Positions 1-8,066 of a stretch of 25,896 bases of DNA are shown one piece after another. The notes under the pieces are model-generated. The model was given only the letters and a program-made list of their open reading frames with translations. It searched no databases and was not told where the DNA came from. This DNA comes from an uncultured Pedobacter sp. (lineage in GTDB: Bacteria > Bacteroidota > Bacteroidia > Sphingobacteriales > Sphingobacteriaceae): the NCBI RefSeq assembly GCF_946479715.1, contig NZ_CAMLHF010000063.1, positions 1 to 25,896 on the forward strand, given 5' to 3'. Positions within the stretch are counted from its first letter, which is position 1. Every line of letters starts with the position of its first letter. A program made the position numbers and the translations under genes.

Positions 1-127
1 CTGTCAAAGCCCTAAAACCATCAGCAGCTAGAGTATTCTCTTATTAACCTATTGTAATTTTCTCAATACGGGGATATTTTCTGATTTGAGTATTCAGATA
101 ATAGTTAACTTTAGAGAAGTTGTTAAT

Positions 128-706
128 ATGTTAGACTATACCAAATATAACGAGCATGAATTGATCCGGCTATTTAAGTCTGGAGACGATTCCGCGTTTA
201 GGGAAATCTACATGAGGCACGATAAGCCACTTTATCTCTATGCCTATCACAAACTTGGAAATAAAGAAGAATCCAGAGATATAGTTCAGGATGTTTTTAC
301 ATGGATGTTGAACAACCGTGAAACGCTCGACTTAAAAACCACCCTTTCTGGTTATCTCTATAAATCTGTTCTTAATAAAATTTTTAACGTTTTTAAACAT
401 AAAGATGTTTTACGCAGATACGCTGATGAAGGAAATCATTACATAGATGTTGATAGTGAAGAAACCGATTTTTTAATAAGAGAGAAAGATATTGCTGCGA
501 TGATAGAAAAAGAAATAGCGGCAATGCCACCAGGAATGCGAAAGGTTTATGAGTTGCGAAGCAAACAATATATGTCTGCAAAAGATATATCTGAACATTT
601 AGGTGTGGCTGAATCAACGGTAAATACCCAGCTTAAAAGGGCAATGAAGCACTTAAAACTAAAATTAGGACTTGTTATTTACTTGGTTTTTATTATTAAC
701 TCCTGA
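128..706 (+). CDS. ECF-type RNA polymerase sigma factor (FecI/sigma-70 family)
   Basis: A 192-residue extracytoplasmic-function sigma factor that would direct RNA polymerase to a small set of promoters, normally controlled by the anti-sigma factor encoded next. Region 2 spans about residues 10-85, with the FREIYMRHDKPLY core and the acidic DIVQDVF stretch. Region 4 covers about residues 130-185, with MPPGMRKVYELR and the helix-turn-helix SAKDISEHLGVAESTVNTQL. I chose ATG at 128. The frame is open back to a TTG at 86, but those 14 extra residues are not family-like, and family members start close to the motif at residues 5-12. The C-terminus (LVIYLVFIINS) is unusually hydrophobic for a sigma factor. 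The downstream anti-sigma and STN genes form the usual Bacteroidota cell-surface-signalling arrangement. Family assignment is secure; the target genes are unknown. Confidence 0.93.
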   Translation: MLDYTKYNEHELIRLFKSGDDSAFREIYMRHDKPLYLYAYHKLGNKEESRDIVQDVFTWMLNNRETLDLKTTLSGYLYKSVLNKIFNVFKHKDVLRRYADEGNHYIDVDSEETDFLIREKDIAAMIEKEIAAMPPGMRKVYELRSKQYMSAKDISEHLGVAESTVNTQLKRAMKHLKLKLGLVIYLVFIINS

Positions 707-733
707 TTTGTAAAAAACATTTTCACAGGCTGT

Positions 734-763
734 CCCCATTTGGTATTCCTGAGTTGTCTATGT
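734..763 (+). promoter_or_regulatory. Candidate ECF-sigma-dependent promoter ahead of the anti-sigma gene
   Basis: The sequence CCCCATTTGGTATTCC followed by TTGTCTA (754-760) resembles, from memory, the short motifs seen before fecR-like genes in Bacteroidota. Transcription would start near 767, which favours ATG 809 over GTG 773 as the start of the next gene. No consensus alignment was made, so this is a suggestion only. Confidence 0.3.
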
Positions 764-808
764 TTACAATGAGTGGAATTTCAAATTCAAATCAACGGAA
801 ATTCTAAT

Positions 809-1963
809 ATGCCAATGGAAAAGAAAGATATTAAAAAAGTTTTGGATAAAGTGAGTGCAGGTACAGCTACTCCTGTGGAAGAACAAACTGCTAAATATTG
901 GCTGCATTATTTTTCTAAAGATGATATTCCTGTACTTTCTGAAGATGAGCTGAATCAGGAGACTGAAGCGATTTACAAATCGCTTATGGAAGATAAGGCC
1001 CCGGCAAAAGTAAAACGCTTATGGTATCCGGCTGTTGCCGCTGCATGCTTGTTAATGGTTATTGGTGGTGGTTTGTTTTATTACAATCGGCAAATCAGTC
1101 CAGAACCTAAGGCTGCTATAGTAACAAATATCATTAATGATGTAGCGCCCGCTCAAAACACGGCTACTTTAACTCTTGCAAGCGGGAAAAAGATAATTTT
1201 ATCTGATGCGCCGATAGGTCTGATTGCTGAACAAACAAATGTGTCTATTTTCAAAACTGCAGACGGGAAATTGGTCTATAAAGCTAAATCTTTAAAGGAT
1301 AATGAACAGAAAATAGCGATAGATAATTCTGAACTAAATAGTATAGCTACCGCAAGAGGGCAACAATATCAGGTGGTTTTACCCGATGGATCAAAGATCT
1401 GGTTAAATGCCGCTTCTAAATTTACATTTCCTGCAACTTTTACCACACTTAAACAGCGTAAAGTTGAACTTGTAGGTGAAGCTTATTTTGAAGTTGCGAA
1501 GGATAAAGCCCATCCTTTTATTGTAAAAACAGATAAACAGGAGGTTGAAGTATTGGGTACCCATTTCAACGTGAATTCTTATAGTGATGAGGATGCAACC
1601 AGAACTACATTATTAGAAGGATCTGTTAAGGTGTCGAACCATAATGAACAAAAGATTTTACGGCCTGGCCAGGAATCATTGTTAGCCAAAAATAACCTGA
1701 GTGTTCGCAAGGCGGATACTGAGGAGGCTGTAGCCTGGAAAAATGGAGATTTCATCTTTAACAACGAAGATTTTGGCAGTATTCTGCGCCAGGTTGCCAG
1801 ATGGTATAATGTTGAAATTATTGACAATGGAAATCATAAAAACCTGCATTTAAGTGGTACTGTATCCCGTTCAAAAAATATTTCGGTTGTTTTAAAAGCA
1901 TTAGAAGTAACGGGTAAGGTTAAATTTAAAATAGACGGAAATAGAGTTATAGTTACAGAGTAG
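809..1963 (+). CDS. FecR-family anti-sigma factor with DUF4974 C-terminus
   Basis: A membrane-anchored anti-sigma factor of 384 residues that would hold the preceding sigma factor inactive until a periplasmic signal arrives. The cytoplasmic N-terminal part is about 70 residues. It is followed by one transmembrane helix (about residues 72-92, YPAVAAACLLMVIGGGLFYY). The periplasmic FecR domain contains QVVLPDGSKIWLNAASKF, VELVGEAYFEVAKD and LGTHFNVNSY, and the C-terminal DUF4974 region contains FNNEDFGSILRQVARWYNVEI. An in-frame GTG at 773 would add 12 residues; ATG 809 fits the family N-terminus and the possible promoter better. The TAG stop (1961-1963) abuts the ATG of the next gene with no gap, so the two are almost certainly co-translated. 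Confidence 0.92.
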   Translation: MPMEKKDIKKVLDKVSAGTATPVEEQTAKYWLHYFSKDDIPVLSEDELNQETEAIYKSLMEDKAPAKVKRLWYPAVAAACLLMVIGGGLFYYNRQISPEPKAAIVTNIINDVAPAQNTATLTLASGKKIILSDAPIGLIAEQTNVSIFKTADGKLVYKAKSLKDNEQKIAIDNSELNSIATARGQQYQVVLPDGSKIWLNAASKFTFPATFTTLKQRKVELVGEAYFEVAKDKAHPFIVKTDKQEVEVLGTHFNVNSYSDEDATRTTLLEGSVKVSNHNEQKILRPGQESLLAKNNLSVRKADTEEAVAWKNGDFIFNNEDFGSILRQVARWYNVEIIDNGNHKNLHLSGTVSRSKNISVVLKALEVTGKVKFKIDGNRVIVTE

Positions 1964-3451
1964 ATGAGATTGATATTCGCATTTTTTTTGATTGTATTTC
2001 TGCATACCACATCTAATGCGAATGGGCAGGGCATCACTTTGTCACTAAAAAATACAGAATTATCGACAGTTTTTAAAGAGATCAGAAAACAGTGTAATTA
2101 TGATTTTCTTTATGATAACTCTTTACTTCAAGGTTTAAAACCGGTAAGTATAATTGTCAAAAATGCAGGCATTGATTTGGTTTTGAGTACCGTTTTTGAA
2201 GAACTACCTGTAACCTACATTATCGAAAATAAAATTGTAATGATTATTGCCAAGAATAAGAATGAAGTTTTGCCACCACAGAGTTTGTATGCTATTTCTG
2301 GGGTGGTTAAAGATAAAAATGGAGAAACATTACCTGGCGCAGGGATTTTGCTTAGCGGATACCAGGCAGGAACTGTAGCGGATAATGAAGGGAAGTTTGT
2401 GATTCGAAATTTAAAGGAAGGAAATTACAATGTGCTTGTTCAAATGATTGGGTATTTGCCTGCAAACCAGAATGTAACAATCATTAGCAAATCCGCCGAT
2501 ATAGAAATTAAGCTTCAGGAAAATGTTAAGCAATTAAAAGAGGTTGTAATTACATTAGACCCACATCGTGAAGAGCGCCTTAAGACTTTTAAAGAAAGCT
2601 TCATTGGCACATCTCCAAATTCTAAAAAATGCGAAATTACTAACCCTGAGGTAATACAATTTGATTATGATGATGAAAAACACATATTGAAAGCGATAGC
2701 CGATGAATTTATTGTCGTAGAAAATAAAGCATTGGGGTACCGAATTAAATATCTGCTCAAATACTTTGAAGAAGATGAAGAAACAAAGATCGTCTTATTT
2801 TATGGCTACCCTTACTTCGAGGAAATCAAGGGCACAAGATCAAAAATAAGGGGTTATCAGGAAAAAAGAAAAATAGCCTACTTAGGTTCTCCTCAACATT
2901 TTTTCAGATCCTTATACAGCAACTCAATTGAGGAAGATGGCTTTATTATCAATAAACTGGTAAAGGCTCCAAATAAGAGTAAACGACCGGATACACTAAC
3001 TGATGCTAAGATTAGCTTCTTTTCTGATATAAGAGGGAAACAAATAAGCTTAAAGACCAGAAAAGATTCACTGAGTTATTGGACTATAATGAAAAACAAG
3101 CCAGATACTTTAGAGGTGCTAACCAGAGGGGCGGTGTTAACAGATACTTTGGTTAAACAAAAATTAAGCAGCCTAAAAACCCTCAATTACAAGGATGCGC
3201 TGTACATTGTTTTTAAAAAAGAAAAGGAAACAAGAAACTATGCAGATCATTCAGGTTACAAGATTGAAAGACCACCAGAATATTCGAGGTTTCAGATCTC
3301 TTTGGTTTATCAATTAAAATCGTCCATTAACTTTTATGAGAACGGGGGTATTTATGATCCCGGATCATTGCTCTATGAAGGTTTTTGGGGCTATGAAAAG
3401 GTTGCAGATATGGTGCCAATGGATTATATCTTACCAAAAACGAAAGACTAA
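1964..3451 (+). CDS. STN + carboxypeptidase-regulatory-domain protein without a TonB barrel
   Basis: A secreted or periplasmic protein of 495 residues. It has a signal peptide (about 1-22, ending near SNANGQG), then an STN domain (about 25-95), the fold that contacts FecR-type anti-sigma factors. Next is a carboxypeptidase-regulatory-like beta-sandwich (about 108-195; ISGVVKDKNGETLPGAGILL, DNEGKFVIRNL). The tail of about 295 residues carries NKALGYRIKYLL. From memory this C-terminal type recurs in Bacteroidota proteins annotated only as carboxypeptidase-like regulatory domain proteins. There is no plug domain and no beta-barrel, so it cannot itself be the importing receptor expected after fecI-fecR. 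It starts directly at the stop of the anti-sigma gene. I infer a role as the sensing partner or effector of that pair. Domain calls are good; function is unknown. Confidence 0.85.
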   Translation: MRLIFAFFLIVFLHTTSNANGQGITLSLKNTELSTVFKEIRKQCNYDFLYDNSLLQGLKPVSIIVKNAGIDLVLSTVFEELPVTYIIENKIVMIIAKNKNEVLPPQSLYAISGVVKDKNGETLPGAGILLSGYQAGTVADNEGKFVIRNLKEGNYNVLVQMIGYLPANQNVTIISKSADIEIKLQENVKQLKEVVITLDPHREERLKTFKESFIGTSPNSKKCEITNPEVIQFDYDDEKHILKAIADEFIVVENKALGYRIKYLLKYFEEDEETKIVLFYGYPYFEEIKGTRSKIRGYQEKRKIAYLGSPQHFFRSLYSNSIEEDGFIINKLVKAPNKSKRPDTLTDAKISFFSDIRGKQISLKTRKDSLSYWTIMKNKPDTLEVLTRGAVLTDTLVKQKLSSLKTLNYKDALYIVFKKEKETRNYADHSGYKIERPPEYSRFQISLVYQLKSSINFYENGGIYDPGSLLYEGFWGYEKVADMVPMDYILPKTKD

Positions 3452-3496
3452 TTATGAGTACTCATATAAAGAAGCCCAGCGACTCTCAATCGAAAT

Positions 3497-3659
3497 GATC
3501 GGTGAGGCTGCCCAAAAGTACGAACGTCATTCTGAATTTATTTCAGAATCTCGCAAATGCTATTCTTAGACCTGCTTAAACGGGATTCTGAAATAAATTC
3601 ACAATGACGTAAGCCATAATAGAATGACAATTGTGCTTTTGGACAGTCTCTTCCCGATC
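3497..3659. repeat. Nested imperfect palindrome (dispersed-repeat-like element)
   Basis: This lies in the 310-base gap 3452-3761, which holds no convincing gene. The inner arms 3525-3552 and 3582-3609 begin CGTCATTCTGAATTTATTTC and match as inverted repeats at 26 of 28 positions. A second, weaker pair of arms flanks them: GATCGG...GCCCAAAAG at 3497-3518 against CTTTTGGACAG...CCGATC at 3636-3659. Read as protein, the left inner arm gives HSEFISES, a phrase that recurs in spurious ORFs of many genomes because it comes from an intergenic palindrome. It is probably a non-autonomous miniature repeat, and its transcript would fold into a long hairpin. Copy number elsewhere cannot be seen here. Confidence 0.8.
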
Positions 3660-3735
3660 TTGGTATACTGAATTTGGTGACCGTGTTTGTTGTAACATAT
3701 TAATTACGCTTAAAACGCTTTAGCAAAGCTTATTG

Positions 3736-3743
3736 TACCTTTA
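3736..3743 (+). promoter_or_regulatory. Weak Bacteroidota -7-like element
   Basis: TACCTTTA differs at one position from TAnnTTTG and lies 18 bases before the ATG of the outer-membrane protein gene. No TTG was found at a suitable -33 distance, so support is modest. Confidence 0.3.
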
Positions 3744-3761
3744 TGGCACACACACAACCAA

Positions 3762-6386
3762 ATGAACCATTTTATTAAATCAATTGTTTTACTTGTAGCG
3801 CTTACTGGTGCTTTTTTAACCAGTAAAGCACAAAACTACACTGTTAAAGGAAGCATATTAGATACGGCAGGGTTGCCACTGCCCGGAGCCATCGTTAGAA
3901 TTAACTGGGTTAAAGATAGCTTGGGTATTTCGGCCAATACAGATGGAAGCTTCAGTTTTACCAAGGTTAAGTCTAAACAATTTACCTTAACTGCCGCATT
4001 TATTGGATTTGATACTTTTACCAAACAGTACACCATCACACAAGGCAATACCCTGGTAATTCCTAATGTTAAACTAAAGCCAACTTCCAATACCCTGGAT
4101 GCAGTAGTTATTTCGGGTGTTCCCCCGGTAAAAGTTACAGAAGATACGGTAAGCTTTAATGCGGCTTCTTTTCCGGTGAGAGAAGGAGATGCTGTTGATG
4201 AAATTTTAAAGAAGCTGCCGGGTATAAAGGTAGATAAAGACGGAAATGTAACTAACCAAGGTACGCCAGTAACCAAAATAAAAGTAAATGGAAAGGATTT
4301 CTTTGGTACAGATGTGGCTACTGCCATTAAAAATTTACCAGCCGATATCATTAAAAATCTCCAGTTTATAGATGACTACGGTGATCAGGCTAAATTAACA
4401 GGCATAAAAACAGGTGAGCCTGAAAAAATCTTGAACTTAACCATCCAGGAGGATAAAAAGAAAGGATACTTTGCCCGGGCTCAGGGAGGTGTAGGGAATT
4501 CTGACAGATACAATACCAGCTTTAGGGGCAATAGCATGAAAGGAGAGCGTCAGGTTTCGTTTGATGGGACAGTAAATAATGCGAACATGAGAGGCGGCGG
4601 AGGTGATGGAATAACTACCCGAAATGCGGGTGGTTTGAATTATAGAAATGAGTGGAGCCCAAAACTTTCTGCAGATGCAAGCTATAACTTTGATAATACT
4701 AAAAACAATACAATTAGTACTTCGCATACCCAGAACTTTCTTGATAGTTATACCCGTTTAGAGGACTCAAGGAACGATAATTTAAACAATAGGTATAATC
4801 ACGAGTTTAATGGTAATGTAGAATATAAGAGAGATACTATGAATTATCTTAAAGTGTCTCCACAGTTTACATATAATACAAATAACGGCAGTAGTGGTGG
4901 TCTTTCTACTATTACTCAAGAAGACCTGATCACTAACCGCAATAGTAAAAACCTGAATAATGCCAGTTCCTTGTTTATGAAAACTAATTTGTTTTACAAT
5001 CATAAGTTTTCTAAGAAAGGCAGGAATTTTAGTTATTGGGGTGGTTTTAACTATTCTAATGGTGATAACTTTAAGGATGTGTCTAATGATTACCTGATTA
5101 CTGAGGGTGGGGTTGATTCTACAAGATTCCAAAATCAACTTACCGATCAGAATAGCCACACTCTTGGTACCTACTCTGGATTTTCTTATATGGAACCTTT
5201 GTGGCGTAAAACATTTATAGAATTCAATTACAATTACAGCCGATCTGCCACTTCCAGTACCAGAGACACCCGTGATGTACTTACCGGGGGAGAAGTGTTT
5301 AATCCGGATTTAAGTAATAACTACGATTATCAGTTTATTACCAATAAAGTAGGGGTAAACTATCGTTTTATTAGTGAAAAGTTTAATTATACGTTAGGTG
5401 TAAATGGCCAGCCAGCCGTACTTAAAGGACAAAATATCAGTAAAGATATCAGTACAGAACAAAGAACATTTAATCTGATCCCTTCGGCCAGAATGGTGTA
5501 TAGATTTTCCAATCAGGAGTCATTTGAGTTCAATTATTGGGGCCGCAACAATCAACCCGGGTTTTTACAACTACAGCCAATTGCTGATAATTCTAACCTT
5601 CAAAACGTAGTAATTGGTAATCCGGATCTAAAACCTGAATTTATTCACAGCGTAAATGCCCGATATAAACAATCAGATTGGAACCGTGGGCACATGCTAT
5701 CGGCCAATATTTCATATAACCAAACACAAAATAAAATCGTAACTACTAAAGTACTGATCCCAAATACGGTAAATCAGATAACCAGTTACACCAATACCGA
5801 CGGTTTTTATAATTTAAGTGGAGACTATAACTATTCCAAGCCGTTCTTTGAACGTAAGTTTACGCTGGAGTTTTCCGGATGGGGCTCATTAAATAACAAT
5901 GTTGCTTTTGTTGATCAAAATAAAAACGTTGCAAAAAACGCGGTATGGAGACAGGAATTGGAATTTAGAGTAGACCTGGAAAATATTGTCAATTTCGAAA
6001 TAGAGACCTCATATATGCAAAATAGGACTACCTATTCGCAAGATAATTTCGAAGATAGGCAAACCAATCGCTTTGAATACGGGATAGAGGGGCGTAATTA
6101 CTTTTTTAAAGATCTAACTCTTGGTTACGACTTTACTAAACAGATCAATTCTGGTTATGATAATTCATTTGTGAATAATCCTACTATACTACGCTTGTTT
6201 ATGGAGTACAAGTTTCTTAAAAAGGATATGGGTACCTTACGCCTGGATGGCTTTGATTTATTTAATGAAAATTCGGGCATCTCCAGAGATGTATTCGACA
6301 ACGTAATTGTAGATAGACAAGTAAACAGGTTAGGACGATATTTTATGCTTTCGTTTATATTTAAAGTAAGGAAATTCGGAGCTTAA
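3762..6386 (+). CDS. Outer-membrane beta-barrel protein, TonB-receptor-like (CarboxypepD + plug + barrel)
   Basis: An 874-residue outer-membrane protein. The signal peptide (about 1-24) ends at SKAQ. It is followed by a carboxypeptidase-regulatory-like domain (about 25-105; VKGSILDTAGLPLPGAIVRI), a plug-like region (about 115-235; GDAVDEILKKLPGIKVDKDG, KIKVNGKDFFG) and a long aromatic- and Asn-rich barrel to the C-terminus (MLSFIFKVRKFGA). This matches the OMP_b-brl_3 type of TonB-dependent-receptor relatives, which often lack a SusD partner, as here. Substrate and transport activity cannot be deduced. The nested palindrome and a promoter-like element lie upstream, so it is probably transcribed separately from the sigma/anti-sigma genes. 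No convincing terminator follows it. Confidence 0.88.
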   Translation: MNHFIKSIVLLVALTGAFLTSKAQNYTVKGSILDTAGLPLPGAIVRINWVKDSLGISANTDGSFSFTKVKSKQFTLTAAFIGFDTFTKQYTITQGNTLVIPNVKLKPTSNTLDAVVISGVPPVKVTEDTVSFNAASFPVREGDAVDEILKKLPGIKVDKDGNVTNQGTPVTKIKVNGKDFFGTDVATAIKNLPADIIKNLQFIDDYGDQAKLTGIKTGEPEKILNLTIQEDKKKGYFARAQGGVGNSDRYNTSFRGNSMKGERQVSFDGTVNNANMRGGGGDGITTRNAGGLNYRNEWSPKLSADASYNFDNTKNNTISTSHTQNFLDSYTRLEDSRNDNLNNRYNHEFNGNVEYKRDTMNYLKVSPQFTYNTNNGSSGGLSTITQEDLITNRNSKNLNNASSLFMKTNLFYNHKFSKKGRNFSYWGGFNYSNGDNFKDVSNDYLITEGGVDSTRFQNQLTDQNSHTLGTYSGFSYMEPLWRKTFIEFNYNYSRSATSSTRDTRDVLTGGEVFNPDLSNNYDYQFITNKVGVNYRFISEKFNYTLGVNGQPAVLKGQNISKDISTEQRTFNLIPSARMVYRFSNQESFEFNYWGRNNQPGFLQLQPIADNSNLQNVVIGNPDLKPEFIHSVNARYKQSDWNRGHMLSANISYNQTQNKIVTTKVLIPNTVNQITSYTNTDGFYNLSGDYNYSKPFFERKFTLEFSGWGSLNNNVAFVDQNKNVAKNAVWRQELEFRVDLENIVNFEIETSYMQNRTTYSQDNFEDRQTNRFEYGIEGRNYFFKDLTLGYDFTKQINSGYDNSFVNNPTILRLFMEYKFLKKDMGTLRLDGFDLFNENSGISRDVFDNVIVDRQVNRLGRYFMLSFIFKVRKFGA

Positions 6387-6442
6387 AAAATAGTAAGTGG
6401 CACTTAATTTGTTTAGGTAAGTACTAAGTATAAAAAAACGCC

Positions 6443-6450
6443 TAAATTTG
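6443..6450 (+). promoter_or_regulatory. Bacteroidota -7 promoter element (TAAATTTG)
   Basis: An exact TAnnTTTG match lies 17 bases before the TTG start of the L,D-transpeptidase gene, placing transcription start within about 10 bases of the start codon. A TTG at 6409-6411 is too far away (31 bases) to be a standard -33 element, so the second half of the promoter is unclear. Confidence 0.45.
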
Positions 6451-6467
6451 TCGCTAACTCACTTGCT

Positions 6468-8045
6468 TTGAAAAAAACTGTACTACCTGTTGTTCTATTA
6501 ATAACGATGCTTTCATCGTGTAATTGGTTTAAAGATGTGCCTGAAGTGGGGGTTGTACTGTCAGATCATTTCAAAAATAAACTATACAAAAAATTTGATA
6601 CTGCTGTATATAATGTTGTTTTTAAGAAACACCTTGATTCTTTAAAATCTAAATTTTCGAATCCAAATACGGTAACAAATTATTATTATACAAATGAGTA
6701 TAAACCTGAATTGGTTACCAAATTCTTTATAAATGGAGGGTTAGATAGTTTAGTAAGCTATATTGGCAGGAGTGAGCAGCATGGCTTTAGCCCAGACCTA
6801 TTTAGGTATAAGCAAATAGAATCACTGTTGGCTACCTTACAGGCCAATAAATTCAAATCAATAGATGAAGTTTATCCTGTAATTGCTGATCTGGAACTTA
6901 ATGCTGCAGAAGGTCTTATCAAATACAATAATTTTGTTTATTACGGTAGCATCAATCCAAGGAAATTATTTAGCCGTTACTATGTGCCGGTAAAAAGACC
7001 CGATAGCTTAAGTGTAACTGCGGTTTTGCAGACAAAAGACATTCAGAAACTACTGACAAGCATTCAGCCTTCTTCTCCGGATTATCAGATATTTCAGCAT
7101 AAACTTTCAAAATATAAGGCCGACTCTGGCAGTAAAAGCTATATGGTAAAAACCATTATGGTAAACATGGAGCGGTTGCGCTGGAAATTGCCAGAGCTTG
7201 GCGACGAGTATGTGCAGGTAAATATTCCTGATTTTTCACTTACCTGGTTTAAAAACCAGGACACGCTTACGCAGATGAAAGTTTGTGTTGGGGGAAAACG
7301 CGAGGAAGGTTATGCTGATAAAATTAAGCAATATTTGAAATCGGGAAATCTTGATGATAAGCCAAAAAATCATGAAACACCCTTACTATACAGTAAACTG
7401 AACTCTATACAAGTAAATCCGATATGGAATATTCCTGTTAGCATTGCACAAAGCGAAATTTATTGGCAGGCAGTTAGGGATCCGTATTACCTTTCTAACA
7501 GTAACATCAAGGTGTATTATAAGGGTAAACAAATAGGGGAGCCCGATACCATTCAATGGAGTAAGTATTCCAGAGAGAACTTGCCTTTCCAATTCAAGCA
7601 AGGCTCAGGAGAGGGTAATGCTTTAGGTAAGTTTAAATTTATATTCGACAATGGTTCGAGCATCTACCTGCACGATACAAACAATAAAAGTGCGTTTTCA
7701 AGAGCTAACCGCGCAATAAGCCATGGGTGTGTTCGTGTAGAAAAACCGTTACAATTTGCCGAAACGCTGGTTAAAGATAAATACGAATACGATCAGTTAA
7801 GGATGGAAGTAAACCTGCCTCCAATAGATACCAATAGAATGGCGGTTTATCGGAAAAAGATGGCTAAAAAAGCCGATACAGTAAATGTTTACAAATTAAA
7901 GCCTAAATGGTTTGGAGTTAAAAAGCCCGTTCCTTTGATCATCAATTACATAACCGCATGGTCGCAAAACGGTAGCCTGCAGTTCCGACCAGATGTTTAT
8001 GGTTTAGATGAAACTTTATGGGATGCTATGAAAAAATTCATGTAA
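6468..8045 (+). CDS. L,D-transpeptidase (YkuD/YcbB-type) lipoprotein
   Basis: A 525-residue envelope enzyme expected to form 3-3 cross-links in peptidoglycan or to attach proteins to it. The YkuD catalytic motif is intact: AISHGCVRV, with His419, Cys421 and Arg423. The region before it (NIPDFSLTWF, NPIWNIPVSIA) also fits a large YcbB-like enzyme with an N-terminal scaffold domain. The gene must start at TTG 6468, because the signal sequence KKTVLPVVLLITMLSSC begins there and ends in a lipobox (LSSC, Cys about residue 18); the next Met, at residue 14, would destroy it. It is therefore an outer- or inner-membrane-anchored lipoprotein. It lies 21 bases ahead of the BatA-like gene. Family call is strong; the exact reaction is inferred. 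Confidence 0.92.
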   Translation: MKKTVLPVVLLITMLSSCNWFKDVPEVGVVLSDHFKNKLYKKFDTAVYNVVFKKHLDSLKSKFSNPNTVTNYYYTNEYKPELVTKFFINGGLDSLVSYIGRSEQHGFSPDLFRYKQIESLLATLQANKFKSIDEVYPVIADLELNAAEGLIKYNNFVYYGSINPRKLFSRYYVPVKRPDSLSVTAVLQTKDIQKLLTSIQPSSPDYQIFQHKLSKYKADSGSKSYMVKTIMVNMERLRWKLPELGDEYVQVNIPDFSLTWFKNQDTLTQMKVCVGGKREEGYADKIKQYLKSGNLDDKPKNHETPLLYSKLNSIQVNPIWNIPVSIAQSEIYWQAVRDPYYLSNSNIKVYYKGKQIGEPDTIQWSKYSRENLPFQFKQGSGEGNALGKFKFIFDNGSSIYLHDTNNKSAFSRANRAISHGCVRVEKPLQFAETLVKDKYEYDQLRMEVNLPPIDTNRMAVYRKKMAKKADTVNVYKLKPKWFGVKKPVPLIINYITAWSQNGSLQFRPDVYGLDETLWDAMKKFM

Positions 8046-8051
8046 AAGTTC

Positions 8052-8059
8052 TACCTTTG
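8052..8059 (+). promoter_or_regulatory. Possible -7 promoter element (TACCTTTG) before the BatA-like gene
   Basis: An exact TAnnTTTG match lies in the 21-base gap between the L,D-transpeptidase stop and the next ATG at 8067. Transcription from it would give a nearly leaderless mRNA. No clear TTG sits at -33. The gene could equally be read through from upstream. Confidence 0.35.
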
Positions 8060-8066
8060 GTTTTTA

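Noticed and set aside
86..127. TTG-initiated N-terminal extension of the sigma factor
   Set aside because: The added residues are not family-like; ATG 128 gives a standard N-terminus.
773..808. GTG-initiated extension of the anti-sigma factor
   Set aside because: It would be almost leaderless from the proposed promoter and adds 12 atypical residues. It is not fully excluded.
3336..3569. Open frame overlapping the end of the STN gene and entering the palindrome
   Set aside because: It lies out of frame inside a well-supported gene and its end is translated repeat (HSEFISES).
3836..4351. 171-codon minus-strand open frame
   Set aside because: It is antisense to the outer-membrane protein gene, and its product looks like a shadow translation without domains or signal logic.
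3762..6386. SusC/SusD-type polysaccharide utilisation locus
   Set aside because: No SusD-like gene or glycoside hydrolase is adjacent, and the barrel resembles the OMP_b-brl_3 type rather than SusC.
6389..6430. TAAGTGGCACTTA symmetric site after the outer-membrane protein gene as a terminator
   Set aside because: The arms are six bases with a single-base centre, so no stable hairpin forms, and there is no T-run.
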